Part shown: positions 56,470-64,000 of the stretch, piece by piece
Numbering within the stretch: position 1 is the stretch's first letter
Layout of the letters: each line of letters begins with the position of its first letter
Assembly (NCBI RefSeq): GCF_900176395.1
Contig: NZ_FWXL01000009.1
Coordinates: forward strand, 52,347 to 116,346
Origin: Novosphingobium sp. B1
Lineage (GTDB): Bacteria > Pseudomonadota > Alphaproteobacteria > Sphingomonadales > Sphingomonadaceae
DNA: 64,000 nucleotides
Direction: 5' to 3'
Translations under genes and position numbers: made by a program
The notes under the pieces: model-generated
What the model was told of the DNA's origin: nothing
Seen by the model: the letters and a program-made list of their open reading frames with translations, nothing else
Databases searched by the model: none

Positions 56470-57858
56470 ATGGCCCAGACCCTAGAACAGGTCATCCAGA
56501 ACGCCGGAAACCTCGTCGACTTTGTCCGCAACCAGCAGGTCGGCCCAAACGTCTATCCGGGCGTACCGTCGGAGTTTTCCAACTGGCGCAACGAGCAGTG
56601 GGCCTGGGGCCACACCGCCGTGCTCTACAACCAGTCGTACCACATGGTCGATCTGGCGGTTAAAGGCCCTGATGCGTTCAAGATGCTCGAGCATCTCGGC
56701 ATCAACTCTTTCAAGAACTTCCAGCCCGATCGCGCCAAGCAGTTCGTGCCCGTGACGCCCGATGGCTACGTCATCGGTGACGTCATCCTGTTCTATCTCG
56801 ACGAGAACCACTTCAACCTCGTCGGCCGTGCGCCGACGATCGAGTGGGTTGAATACCACGCCGCTTCCGGCAACTGGAACGTCACCGTGGAGCGTGACGA
56901 GCGCTGGGCCATGCGCACCGATGGCAAGCGCAACTCCTACCGCTTCCAGGTCCAGGGCCCCAACGCGATGAAGATCATCGAGAAGGCCACCGGCAAGACC
57001 CCGCCCGAACTCAAGTTCTTTCACATGACCCGCATGACCATCGGAGGCAAGGAAGTGCGCGCGCTGCGTCATGGCATGGCGGGGCAGCCCGGCTTCGAAC
57101 TGATGGGTCCTTGGGAAGATTATGGCGCTGTCCACGCGGCGCTGGTCGAAGCCGGCAAGGAGTTCCAGATGGCGCTCGTGGGCGGCCGCGCCTATTCGTC
57201 GAACACGCTGGAATCGGGCTGGATTCCTTCGCCCTTCCCCGCGATCTACACCGGCGAATCGCTCGCACCCTACCGCGAATGGCTTTCGGCCAATTCCTAC
57301 GAAGCCAAGTGCTCGGTCGGCGGCAGCTACGTGCCCGAGAGCATCGAGGGCTACTACACCACGCCGTGGGACCTTGGTTACGGCCCGTTCGTCAAGTTCG
57401 ACCATGACTTCATCGGCCGCGCCGCACTCGAGAAGATGGCAGCGGCAGGCAATCACCGTACCAAGGTCACGCTCGCGCTCGACAACGAAGATGTCATGCG
57501 CGTGCAGTCATCGGCACTGAGCAAGGGCGATCGCGCCAAGTTCATGGAATACCCGAGCGCCGTGTACTCGATGCACCCGTTCGATCAGGTCCTCGCCGAT
57601 GGCAAGATGGTCGGCCTCTCCACCTGGATCGGCTATACCGCCAACGAGGGCAAGTTCCTTACTCTAGCGATGATGGAGCCGGGCTACGTCGAGCCGGGTA
57701 CCGAAGTCAGCTTGCTCTGGGGCGAACCTAACGGCGGCACCACCAAGCCGACCGTCGAACCCCACGTCCAGACCGAAATCAAGGCCACCGTGGCAGCTGT
57801 TCCCTATTCGGAAGTCGCGCGCGACAGCTACGCCGAAGGCTGGCGCACGAAGAAGTAA
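56470..57858 (+). CDS. desA: tetrahydrofolate-dependent aryl O-demethylase (LigM/DesA family)
   Basis: A 462-residue member of the aminomethyltransferase (GcvT) superfamily. In Sphingobium SYK-6 its relatives LigM and DesA move the methyl group of vanillate or syringate to tetrahydrofolate. Shared segments from memory: EFSNWRNEQWAWGHTAVLYNQSYHM, AKQFVPVTPDGYVIGD, LRHGMAGQPGFELMGP, SNTLESGWIPSPFPAIYTGE and GYGPFVKFDHDFIGR. Which methoxy-aromatic is preferred cannot be decided by eye, so the symbol is tentative. The ATG at 56470 follows GGGAGAG; an in-frame extension upstream crosses the palindrome and is rejected. Its own terminator separates it from the beta-etherase gene. Confidence 0.85.
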   Translation: MAQTLEQVIQNAGNLVDFVRNQQVGPNVYPGVPSEFSNWRNEQWAWGHTAVLYNQSYHMVDLAVKGPDAFKMLEHLGINSFKNFQPDRAKQFVPVTPDGYVIGDVILFYLDENHFNLVGRAPTIEWVEYHAASGNWNVTVERDERWAMRTDGKRNSYRFQVQGPNAMKIIEKATGKTPPELKFFHMTRMTIGGKEVRALRHGMAGQPGFELMGPWEDYGAVHAALVEAGKEFQMALVGGRAYSSNTLESGWIPSPFPAIYTGESLAPYREWLSANSYEAKCSVGGSYVPESIEGYYTTPWDLGYGPFVKFDHDFIGRAALEKMAAAGNHRTKVTLALDNEDVMRVQSSALSKGDRAKFMEYPSAVYSMHPFDQVLADGKMVGLSTWIGYTANEGKFLTLAMMEPGYVEPGTEVSLLWGEPNGGTTKPTVEPHVQTEIKATVAAVPYSEVARDSYAEGWRTKK

Positions 57859-57883
57859 GTCTCAAGGCGCAAGCCTGACAGCG

Positions 57884-57920
57884 AGAGCGCCGGCCCATCC
57901 CGACGGGTCCGGCGCTCTTT
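57884..57920 (+). terminator. Rho-independent terminator after the O-demethylase
   Basis: AGAGCGCCGG and CCGGCGCTCT form a 10-bp stem, extended inward by CCC/GGG with a bulged T, and followed by TTT. It separates the O-demethylase transcript from the beta-etherase gene. Confidence 0.8.
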
Positions 57921-57944
57921 GCATATCTGCAGAAAATTTGTTTG

Positions 57945-57955
57945 TGTTACTAACA
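57945..57955. promoter_or_regulatory. 11-bp palindrome TGTTA-C-TAACA before the beta-etherase
   Basis: A perfect palindrome 41 bases upstream of the beta-etherase start, in an AT-rich island (AAAATTTGTTTGTG) that probably contains the promoter. A repressor or activator site is likely. Its sequence differs from the palindrome before the O-demethylase, so the two genes may answer to different regulators. Confidence 0.5.
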
Positions 57956-57995
57956 ATATCTGGCAGACTGCTCGCAACGACGAGAGAGGATTCCC

Positions 57996-58835
57996 ATGGC
58001 CGCCAACAACACCATCACATTCTATGACCTTGCCCTTTCCACAGGCGCAACGATCAGCCCGTTCGTCTGGGCGACCAAGTATGCGCTCAAGCACAAGGGT
58101 TTCGATCTTGATGTCGTGCCGGGGGGCTTTACCGGCATTCTCGAGCGCACCGGCGGCAAGACCGAGCGCCTGCCGGCCATTGTCGATGATGGTGAAGTGG
58201 TCCTCGATAGCTGGGGCATCGTCGAGTACCTTGACGCCAAGTACCCCGACCGCCCTGCCTTGATCCCGCACGAAAGCGTCGCCGCCACATTGAAGGCGCT
58301 CGACCACTGGTTCTGGAATGCTGCCGTCGGCCCGTGGATGTTCTGCTTCTGCGCCGACTATCGCGACCTTTCGGTTCCGGCAGACCACGAATACGTGACG
58401 CACAGCCGCGAGAAGATGCTGGGCCGCAAGCTCGAAGAAGTGCAGGCCGGCCGAGAAGAGCGCCTGCCCAGGATCAGCGCCGCTCTGGAACCGCTGCGCG
58501 CCGCGCTTGGCCAGCACGAATGGCTCGGCGGATCATCCCCCAACTATGCGGACTTCCGCATCATGGGCGGCATCCTGTTCACTGCGTCGGTCTGCAAGAC
58601 CCCGGTCCTTGCCAATGACGATCCGCTCCGCCCCTGGATCGAACGCTGCCTCGATCTCTATGGCGGTCTTGGGCGCCACCCCGGCCTGTTCCCCCTGTTC
58701 GGTCTCGAGCAGCGTGAAGGCGATCCCGACCTGTTCAACCGCGCCGCAGGCCAGGGCGGCATATACAAGCGCAACACCGGCCCGGATTCGACCCGCGCAG
58801 AAACCCAGCGCATCACCGAAGGCATGAAAAAGTAA
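57996..58835 (+). CDS. ligE: glutathione S-transferase family beta-etherase (LigE/LigP type)
   Basis: A 279-residue cytoplasmic enzyme. Its Sphingobium SYK-6 relatives LigE and LigP use glutathione to cleave the beta-aryl ether bond of lignin dimers such as oxidised GGE, with R-stereopreference. Shared segments from memory: ITFYDLALSTGATISPFVW, ALKHKGFDLDVVPGGFTGI, DDGEVVLDSWGIVEYLDAKYPDRP, VQAGREERLP and GLGRHPGLFPLFGL, with a normal length. Thioredoxin-like domain about 1-85, helical domain about 100-245. The ATG has GAGAGGA upstream. The ketone intermediate, the LigD/L/N dehydrogenases and LigF are not encoded in the window. LigE and LigP cannot be told apart by eye. Confidence 0.88.
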   Translation: MAANNTITFYDLALSTGATISPFVWATKYALKHKGFDLDVVPGGFTGILERTGGKTERLPAIVDDGEVVLDSWGIVEYLDAKYPDRPALIPHESVAATLKALDHWFWNAAVGPWMFCFCADYRDLSVPADHEYVTHSREKMLGRKLEEVQAGREERLPRISAALEPLRAALGQHEWLGGSSPNYADFRIMGGILFTASVCKTPVLANDDPLRPWIERCLDLYGGLGRHPGLFPLFGLEQREGDPDLFNRAAGQGGIYKRNTGPDSTRAETQRITEGMKK

Positions 58836-58841
58836 GCAATT

Positions 58842-58863
58842 GGGGCCGGATTGATCCGGCCCC
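58842..58863. terminator. bidirectional hairpin between the beta-etherase and the nucleoside-hydrolase-like gene
   Basis: GGGGCCGGAT and ATCCGGCCCC, a 10-bp perfect stem with a two-base loop, lie between convergent stop codons (58835 and 58863). No strong T-run; probably stops transcription from both sides. Confidence 0.6.
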
Positions 58864-59861
58864 TACTTCCCGAGCTTGGCCTGCATGTCGCCGAAGGTCA
58901 GGCGGGTGTCGATCGTGACATAGACGCGGATCGGCTTTCCCTTCGGATCAGGCTTGCATGTGCCGTCTGCCTGCACAACCGGCGCAGGAACGACCACGTA
59001 GTCGCTGGATGACGGATCGGGCTCGAAAGAGGATTGCAGCACGGTCAGCGTGACCAGGGGGCTGTCACCAAGGGCATAGGCTTCGCCAACCTTGAGGCCC
59101 ATCTTGCCCGCAGCCTCCGACAGTCCGGAGATGTGATCTGCCAGCCAGGCGCCCGTGCCGCCACGTTCCTTCATCGTCTCGAGCTCGGCCATCGAGAAGA
59201 GCATCCGGCGATAGGTGTTGCGCGGCACCTGCCAGATCGGGACCGCGGAGCGGTTGAAGACGACCTGCGCAGCGGCAACATCGATCGTGATGTTGTATTC
59301 CCCCGGCGCTGCCCCCGGCACCGGGAGGCCAAGACCGGGATATTCCGGCCCACCGATCCATACCAGCGTTAGTCGCTTGGCAATGCGCGGCTCGATCAGC
59401 AGGGCTGAGGCAAGATCGGTCAGCCCGGCCCCGGCACAGTAGAACAGCGGCAAAGGATCGTCCCGCATCGCCTCGGCGATAATCGCATCGGCAGCCGCAG
59501 AGCGTGCGGGAACGGACGCGGACACCATGGCCTTCTCGGAGCCGACGAAGACCGGAACCTTGCCCGTCAGCCCCATGACTTCCAGCAGTTCGCGCGCCTT
59601 GTTGGCCCCATCGGTTGCCTGATGCTCGGACTTGGCCCACTTTTCATCGGCATGCAGATGCGATCCGATGATCGCCCGCACTTCGACCGAAGGCGAGCGC
59701 AAGTGGTGCGCCAGCTGAAACAAGCCGTCCGGATCACCGGAAAAATCGTTGTCGCAGATTACGCGATAGCGACGCTGATCCGCTGCGGCCCTCGCAAGAC
59801 CGGGCATGATCATGAGACTGGCGACCGCGGGCACGGCGCCCAGAAAAGACCTGCGCTTCAT
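58863..59861 (-). CDS. exported nucleoside-hydrolase-like protein
   Basis: A 332-residue protein with the nucleoside-hydrolase fold. The leader MKRRSFLGAVPAVASLMIMPG has the RRSFLG twin-arginine motif, so Tat export is likely. The calcium/ribose-binding motif is the variant CDNDFSGDPDGLFQLAHH, with Asp residues where classic enzymes have DTDxxxDDA. IGSHLHADEK and FYCAGAGLTDL follow. An extracellular or periplasmic glycosyl or nucleoside hydrolase is expected; the substrate is unknown. The ATG at 59861 shares one base with the stop of the IclR gene (TAATG). It is last in a four-gene coupled operon. Confidence 0.83.
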   Translation of the reverse strand: MKRRSFLGAVPAVASLMIMPGLARAAADQRRYRVICDNDFSGDPDGLFQLAHHLRSPSVEVRAIIGSHLHADEKWAKSEHQATDGANKARELLEVMGLTGKVPVFVGSEKAMVSASVPARSAAADAIIAEAMRDDPLPLFYCAGAGLTDLASALLIEPRIAKRLTLVWIGGPEYPGLGLPVPGAAPGEYNITIDVAAAQVVFNRSAVPIWQVPRNTYRRMLFSMAELETMKERGGTGAWLADHISGLSEAAGKMGLKVGEAYALGDSPLVTLTVLQSSFEPDPSSSDYVVVPAPVVQADGTCKPDPKGKPIRVYVTIDTRLTFGDMQAKLGK

Positions 59862-60604
59862 TACCCTACCGCTCCTGCCGAGCGCACCAGCAACTGCCGC
59901 ACCCGCTCTGCCAATTGATCGTCGAAGCGAACCGCAGGAACTGCAACGCTGAACGCTCCGGCCAGTTGCTCGTCGATCCATACCGGTACGGCCATGCCGC
60001 ATATCCCCGCCGTCGCCTCTTCCTTGGCGAGGCTGAAGCCGCTGGCCATGATTTGCGCGAAGTCGGCGCGAAGTTCTGCCTCGCTTGTGCGGGTCCGCGG
60101 GGTCAGCTTGGCGCGCTCGGTCTCGGCAAAATAGCGCTCCATCTCCGCAGGCGGCAGCCAGGCGGCCATGATCTTGCCTGCGGCAAGTGCGTGAAGGGGC
60201 CGCCGCGTACCTGGGTCGACAGCATAGCGCAGGGCCTGGTCGCTGGCCTCGGTGACCAGCGCTTCCACTTCCCAGCCACGGCGGACCATGAACGAGGACG
60301 TTTCGTTCAGTTCGCTTCGCAGCGCGCGCACCAAGGGGGCGACCCGGTCTTCCAGCGTCAGGGCTGTCTCGGGAGCGCGCAGCCGCTGCAACCCCGGCCC
60401 CGGCAGATAGCGTCGCCCTTCCCGCGTCAGATATCCGCGTTCGGTCAGGGTTGCCAGCAAGTAGGACAGACTGCTGACCGGGATGGCGAGCGCTCCGGCG
60501 ATCTCCTGCGCCACCGCGCCTTGCCTGTGCGCCACGACGTATTCGATCACATCGAGCGTGCGCATCGCCGACTTGACCGGATTGGGGGCCGGCTGGGTGC
60601 TCAC
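59861..60604 (-). CDS. IclR-family transcriptional regulator
   Basis: A 247-residue regulator. Winged helix-turn-helix at about 12-70 (RTLDVIEYVVAHRQGAVAQEIAGAL, SSLSYLLATLTERGYLTREG), then an IclR effector domain (about 85-245; LNETSSFMVRRG, RRPLHALAAGKIMAAWLPP, GICGMAVPVWIDEQLAGAFSVAVPAVRF). IclR proteins commonly control aromatic-acid pathways. A GTG start at 60604 overlaps the NTF2-like stop (GTGA). It lies inside the operon it probably regulates, downstream of the MetE-like gene. The effector is unknown. Confidence 0.9.
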   Translation of the reverse strand: MSTQPAPNPVKSAMRTLDVIEYVVAHRQGAVAQEIAGALAIPVSSLSYLLATLTERGYLTREGRRYLPGPGLQRLRAPETALTLEDRVAPLVRALRSELNETSSFMVRRGWEVEALVTEASDQALRYAVDPGTRRPLHALAAGKIMAAWLPPAEMERYFAETERAKLTPRTRTSEAELRADFAQIMASGFSLAKEEATAGICGMAVPVWIDEQLAGAFSVAVPAVRFDDQLAERVRQLLVRSAGAVG

Positions 60605-61008
60605 TTGAACGTCAGGCTCCCGCGCCGCTCGGCAAAGCGCCACCCCTCTGCGGTCAGTACGAAGCGATCGTGGAAAGAGCCGACCAGCGGCGCTCCCTCG
60701 CCTGTGAACAGCAGCATCGCGCTTATGCCCCGCGCAGTGGTGTCGCTTTCGACGTCGATCACGACGTTCGAGCAGACATGCCGCGTCGTGCGCGGGGGGC
60801 GCGCCTTGAACGCCGCAAGGATCGCCGCGCGTCCTTCGACACCCTGATCGGGCGCGGTGGGGCGGAACATCACCCCATCCTCGGCATAGAGGGCCGCGAC
60901 GTCGTCCCACCGTGCCTCGTCGTTCAGGTTGGCATAGAGCGCGACGAGGCGGGCGCAATCATGCTCCGCGGCGCGACGATCCTCGGGTATCAAGCTAACC
61001 TGAGTCAC
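60601..61008 (-). CDS. NTF2/SnoaL-like protein, 135 aa
   Basis: A small cone-shaped NTF2-like fold: LVALYANLNDEARWDDVAALYAEDGVMF, GRAAILAAFKARP, RHVCSNVVIDVESDTTARGISAML and SFHDRFVLTAEGWRFAERRG. The pattern is that of SnoaL-like/ring-hydroxylating small-subunit-like proteins, which act as isomerases, dehydratases or accessory subunits. The role here is unknown. A GTG start at 61008 overlaps the MetE-like stop (GTGA), and its own stop overlaps the IclR start, so it is coupled on both sides. Confidence 0.82.
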   Translation of the reverse strand: MTQVSLIPEDRRAAEHDCARLVALYANLNDEARWDDVAALYAEDGVMFRPTAPDQGVEGRAAILAAFKARPPRTTRHVCSNVVIDVESDTTARGISAMLLFTGEGAPLVGSFHDRFVLTAEGWRFAERRGSLTFK

Positions 61009-62138
61009 AGGCGGCTCGCGGCGATGTCCGCGCCTTCACGCAGCGACTTGAGCTTGCGCCAGGTCACGATCGGGTCAAGCTTGCCGTAGCCGGCGAAGGT
61101 GCCGAAGCCGCAATCGGTGCTGGCGACGACGCGATCGGCGCCGACGAAGCTGGCGAAGCGCTCGATGCGCTGGGCGATCAGTTCGGGATGCTCGATGTAG
61201 TTCGAGCAGGTGTCGATCAGGCCCGGAGCGAGGATCTTGTGGTCGGGCAGCTTGGCATCGCGCCACACGGTCCATTCATGCTCGTGGCGCGGATTGGCGC
61301 CTTCGAACAGGATCGTGGCGGGGCGCGCCTTGATCACGATATCGACGACTCGTTCGAGCGGAATGTCGTGATCGTGCGGACCTTCGTAGTTGCCCCAGCA
61401 GATGTGCATGCGCATCTTCTCGGGCGGGATGTTCGCGGTTGCTGCGTTGAGCGCCTCTACGTTGGCGGCGGCAACCTTGAGGAAGTCCTCCTCCGACATG
61501 TCCTGATAGCCGGTGTGCCGGCTCATCGCGAGGTCCGGGCAATCGAGCTGGAGATAGAAGCCTGCGTCGACGATCGTCTCGTACTCCTCGCGCATCGCAT
61601 CGGCGAGGTCGGCGAGGTAGGCCTCGTGGCTGGGGTAGTGGCGGTTGACCTGGAAGGCGGTGATCAAGCCGGGCGACGCCGCGTTCATGAAAGCTTCGGT
61701 ATCAGGCGCGGCGTGATTGGCCAGCGCAGCCTTGAAGCGGCGGATGTCGTCGTGCAGCGGTTGCAGCGTGACCTTGCGGACCGGGCCGATGCACGAGGCG
61801 CGCACGAATTCCTGGCTGCCCATGATCGCCGAGAGCTTCTTGGCAAGGTTCGGCACCTCGGCGAGGTCTGCTGCAGGCTTGCGATCGATGTGGCCGCCAA
61901 AGCCGGACAGCCGCTCGATCATGTAGGTCGAGTAGCCGACCTTGCCGAGCTCGCCATCGGACACCACCGAAACGCCAGCATCGACCTGCATCTTCACGGC
62001 AGCATCCACGGCCGCTGAAACCTTGGCGTCGAATTCGGCCGCGTCGTAAGGTTCGCCCTTGTCCCGTGCCAGCAGCAGCGGGGTCAGCTCGTCACCGCGC
62101 GGAAGGCTGCCGACGTGGGTGGTCTTGATATTTGCCAT
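61005..62138 (-). CDS. MetE-like (COG0620) zinc-dependent methyltransferase family protein, 377 aa
   Basis: Resembles the C-terminal catalytic half of cobalamin-independent methionine synthase. It starts TTHVGSLPRG, the family signature, and carries the zinc ligands His and Cys in MRMHICWGNYEG and a second Cys in ASTDCGFGTF. It lacks the N-terminal half of classic MetE (750 residues), so it is a core-type member, a group that also includes epoxyalkane:coenzyme M transferase and other thiol alkyl transferases. The ATG at 62138 has GGAAGGGG eight bases upstream. First gene of the operon with the NTF2-like, IclR and nucleoside-hydrolase-like genes. Near the O-demethylase, a role with its methyl-tetrahydrofolate product is possible (inference). 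Confidence 0.85.
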   Translation of the reverse strand: MANIKTTHVGSLPRGDELTPLLLARDKGEPYDAAEFDAKVSAAVDAAVKMQVDAGVSVVSDGELGKVGYSTYMIERLSGFGGHIDRKPAADLAEVPNLAKKLSAIMGSQEFVRASCIGPVRKVTLQPLHDDIRRFKAALANHAAPDTEAFMNAASPGLITAFQVNRHYPSHEAYLADLADAMREEYETIVDAGFYLQLDCPDLAMSRHTGYQDMSEEDFLKVAAANVEALNAATANIPPEKMRMHICWGNYEGPHDHDIPLERVVDIVIKARPATILFEGANPRHEHEWTVWRDAKLPDHKILAPGLIDTCSNYIEHPELIAQRIERFASFVGADRVVASTDCGFGTFAGYGKLDPIVTWRKLKSLREGADIAASRL

Positions 62139-62156
62139 TTCAGAAGCCCCTTCCAC

Positions 62157-62181
62157 AATTCATATCTGTGAAAAATTCATA
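62157..62181. promoter_or_regulatory. direct repeat AATTCATA, 17-base period, at the MetE-like operon promoter
   Basis: AATTCATA occurs at 62157-62164 and 62174-62181, separated by TCTGTGAAA, with TTCA/TGAA inverted elements inside. It lies 19 bases upstream of the MetE-like start, within a likely promoter in an AT-rich patch. The remainder of 62182-62412 holds no convincing gene. The IclR protein of the operon is a candidate binder. Confidence 0.4.
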
Positions 62182-62412
62182 GAGCGCTGTGCGCATGACG
62201 CAAGGGAAATTGCTGGGATCCTGGGGCTGGCTGGACCATGAGGGGGTTACGGGGTTTACACTGTCCAGAGAGACTACCGTCAGGAGGCCCAGGCACGCGG
62301 GACCACACTTGCCCCAGCAAGACCATGCCTACCGATCGCCATGTCATCTCGATGATCCTGACGCGGGCATGCCATGGGCGGGGGAATGTAGGACAGCAAA
62401 AAAGACGGCATC

Positions 62413-63264
62413 TCAGCCTGCGCCAAGCTTGTCTTGCGAGGGGCGACGACCGGTGAGGCGCTGGTAAAAGCGCGAGAAGTAGCTCGGGTCATCGAAGCCA
62501 AGTTCCGAGGCAACCTGCGTTGCGGTTGCATTTGTATACCTGAGCAGACGTTGCGCTTCGAGGGCGAGACGGCGGTGGACCAGTTCCATCGGCGAGCAAC
62601 CGAGCCGGGCAGACGTCAGCCGCGCCAGGGTGCGGCGGGTCAAACCCAGCGAGACCGCGTAGAATTCGAGATCCCTGTGATCGCGGTAGTGCAGTTCCAC
62701 CAACTGCCGGAAGCGATCGAGGCGGCGGTCGGCGCCCTCGGCAGGGTCATTGCCCTGCCCATCGCCGGTCAGCGCGCGCACAAGGCTCTCTGCAAGGGAA
62801 AGGAACAGGCCCCCCTGCCCTTGCCACTCCTGCTGCAAACCGAGCATTTCCCGCGCAAGCCAGAAGGACCGCGTGGCGGCTGGCCTTGAAAGCGTGGCAA
62901 TTCCCCCGTGCGCCAAGGCGGCGATCAAGGGATCAGACGGGCTGGCGGCACGTGTGGAAAAGTCTGTCGACAAGGTGAGGACAAAGCCGCGCGTACCCTT
63001 GCGGAAGCGGAAGCCGTGGACCGCAGCAGCCGGAACGATCACCCTGCCCGGTCCTTCCAGCCTGACCGTTTGTGTGTCGAGCGTGATGGCGGCATGTCCC
63101 GCCTCTACCAGCAGGACCTGCACGAAGTGGTCGTGGCGATGCACGCCGATTTCCCAATCATGCAAGGCGCTACGCTCGGCAATCGTTTCGATATGCGCAA
63201 ATCCGCCAAGCGCCAGGGCGCTCCCCTCGCCGTAAAGTGCGTACCGCGGAATTGCCTCAGCCAT
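62413..63264 (-). CDS. AraC-family transcriptional regulator (PobR-like)
   Basis: A 283-residue activator, divergent from pobA, the usual place of a PobR of the AraC type, which answers to 4-hydroxybenzoate. The N-terminal cupin-like effector domain (about 1-150) includes WEIGVHRHDHFVQVLLVEAG and VRLEGPGRVIVPAAAVHGF. The C-terminal double helix-turn-helix is at about 185-280 (LTRRTLARLTSARLGCSP, TATQVASELGFDDPSYFSRFYQRLTGRRPS). The ATG at 63264 is chosen; a longer frame to 63396 enters the pobA leader. The start lies 110 bases from that of pobA, so the two share a control region. Its target gene is disrupted at the window edge. Confidence 0.88.
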   Translation of the reverse strand: MAEAIPRYALYGEGSALALGGFAHIETIAERSALHDWEIGVHRHDHFVQVLLVEAGHAAITLDTQTVRLEGPGRVIVPAAAVHGFRFRKGTRGFVLTLSTDFSTRAASPSDPLIAALAHGGIATLSRPAATRSFWLAREMLGLQQEWQGQGGLFLSLAESLVRALTGDGQGNDPAEGADRRLDRFRQLVELHYRDHRDLEFYAVSLGLTRRTLARLTSARLGCSPMELVHRRLALEAQRLLRYTNATATQVASELGFDDPSYFSRFYQRLTGRRPSQDKLGAG

Positions 63265-63373
63265 GTCCCAGAAGTACCAACAGTTTGTCCCTTGCCTGCC
63301 TTCCCGACAAAGTCCTCCTTTGTCAAATTCCCTGCAACTGAAGCCGCACAGGGTGCGCGAGGGGAGACATGCC

Positions 63374-63908
63374 ATGAAGACACAGGTCGCCATCATCGGC
63401 GCTGGCCCGGCCGGGCTGCTGCTAGGTCATCTGCTGAAGGCCGAGGGGATCGATTGCGTCGTGGTCGAGCGCCAGACGCCGGATTACGTGCTGAGCCGCA
63501 TCCGCGCCGGCGTGCTTGAACAGATCACCGTCGGACTGATGGAGCGTCTGGGCCTCGATGCCCGGCTGAAGGCAGAAGGGCTTGTCGAAGAAGGCTTCAA
63601 CCTGGCTGATGGCGAGCGGCTCATCCGCATCGATGTGGCTGACCTTACCGGCAAGACGGTGGTGGTATATGGCCAGACCGAAATCACCAAGGACCTGATG
63701 GATGCCGCGCCGGAACGCGGCCTGCAGGTGATCTACGGCGCAGGCGATGTATCACTGCACGATATCGAGAGCGAGGCTCCCAATCTTACCTGCACCGTCG
63801 AAGGGGCCGATGTCCGCATCGATGTCCGCTTCATCGTGGGCTGCGATGGCTTCCATGGGCCGAGCCGGAAGGCGATCCCCGCAAGCGTCGCCCGCGAATA
63901 CGAGAGGG
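63374..63908 (+). pseudogene. pobA: 4-hydroxybenzoate 3-monooxygenase (PobA), 5' part interrupted by an insertion sequence
   Basis: The flavoprotein that hydroxylates 4-hydroxybenzoate to protocatechuate. About 178 codons are visible: the FAD motif VAIIGAGPAGLLLGHLLKAEGIDCVVVE, SRIRAGVLEQITVGLM, VYGQTEITKDLM and GCDGFHGPSRKAIP match PobA, which is normally about 390 residues. After REYER the sequence departs from PobA (expected YPFGW) and continues as DCQDFRVRPGG to a stop at 63943. The change coincides with an insertion-sequence end at about 63906. The remaining two thirds could exist beyond the right edge but would be split. The ATG at 63374 has GAGGGGAG upstream. Confidence 0.82.
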
Positions 63909-64000
63909 ACTGTCAGGATTTCCGTGTGCGGCCGGGCGGTTGATCATCAGGCCGCCATGGCTCTGATGAAACGTTCGCCGAAGATCACGGCAAATTGCGC
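63906..64000 (-). mobile_element. insertion sequence, probably IS256 family (right part outside the window)
   Basis: From about 63906 the sequence GGGACTGTCAGGATTTCCG no longer fits pobA and looks like a terminal inverted repeat. On the minus strand an open frame enters from the right edge and ends at 63947: AQFAVIFGERFIRAMAA then TGA. This resembles the C-terminus of IS256/mutator-type transposases (NRFAILFGER-like endings). Only 17 codons and one end are visible, so family and exact border are inferred from memory; the far end and target duplication lie outside the window. Confidence 0.6.

Noticed and set aside
62189..62467. 92-codon frame on the plus strand between the MetE-like and AraC genes
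   Set aside because: Mixed charged and Pro/His-rich sequence without a family pattern; it runs into the end of the AraC gene on the other strand.

Overview
The window is a high-GC chromosomal segment of an alphaproteobacterium, most likely a sphingomonad such as Novosphingobium or a close relative. Evidence: an atpHAGDC operon without the F0 genes, a fabH-plsX-rpmF block, a Fe-S photolyase of the PhrB type, CobT, and above all a LigM/DesA-type aryl O-demethylase next to a LigE-type beta-etherase, a hallmark of lignin-degrading sphingomonads. The genus is inferred from remembered protein families, not from a search. No rRNA, tRNA or CRISPR array was found, and no stretch without a gene exceeds about 275 bases.

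Layout. 1-4.65 kb: fabH (cut by the left edge), plsX and rpmF, a MAPEG protein, a metallo-beta-lactamase-fold hydrolase, and an S24 repressor divergent from two small unknown genes across a control region with two TAGGA/TCCTA dyads. 4.7-14.7 kb: a four-gene minus-strand operon in which every junction is TGATG. It encodes a five-haem cytochrome, a lipoprotein with two HbpS/GlcG domains, an outer-membrane barrel, and a 1528-residue decahaem protein with a His/Met-rich insert and an LVIVD-repeat C-terminus. It looks like an uncharacterised electron conduit across the outer membrane. 14.9-20.8 kb: an aldehyde dehydrogenase, a TPP enzyme of the acetolactate-synthase family, a D-2-hydroxyacid dehydrogenase and cysS. 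20.8-38.9 kb: a six-gene minus-strand operon with an exported CHAT-TPR protein, a CHASE2 adenylate cyclase, two secreted paralogues, TpsB and a 3137-residue TpsA exoprotein. This is the second candidate for an undescribed system.

39-51.3 kb: housekeeping and repair. Two tandem nitroreductases, cobT, a small transaldolase, a DUF4197 lipoprotein, priA, a PhrB-like photolyase, a CPBP membrane protease, ada and a membrane-anchored trypsin-like protease. 51.4-56.3 kb: atpHAGDC with hairpins between atpA/atpG and atpD/atpC and a clear terminator. 56.3-64 kb: aromatic catabolism. The O-demethylase and beta-etherase genes have separate promoters, each with a palindrome. Next is a translationally coupled minus-strand operon (MetE-like zinc methyltransferase, NTF2-like protein, IclR regulator, nucleoside-hydrolase-like protein). 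Last is a PobR-like AraC regulator divergent from pobA. pobA breaks off after about 178 codons where the end of an insertion sequence, probably IS256 family, begins.

How the parts may work together (inference): the demethylase passes aromatic methyl groups to tetrahydrofolate, the beta-etherase cleaves lignin dimers, and the nearby MetE-like protein could use or handle the one-carbon product. The CHAT/cyclase/TPS genes together suggest envelope sensing tied to export of a giant surface protein.
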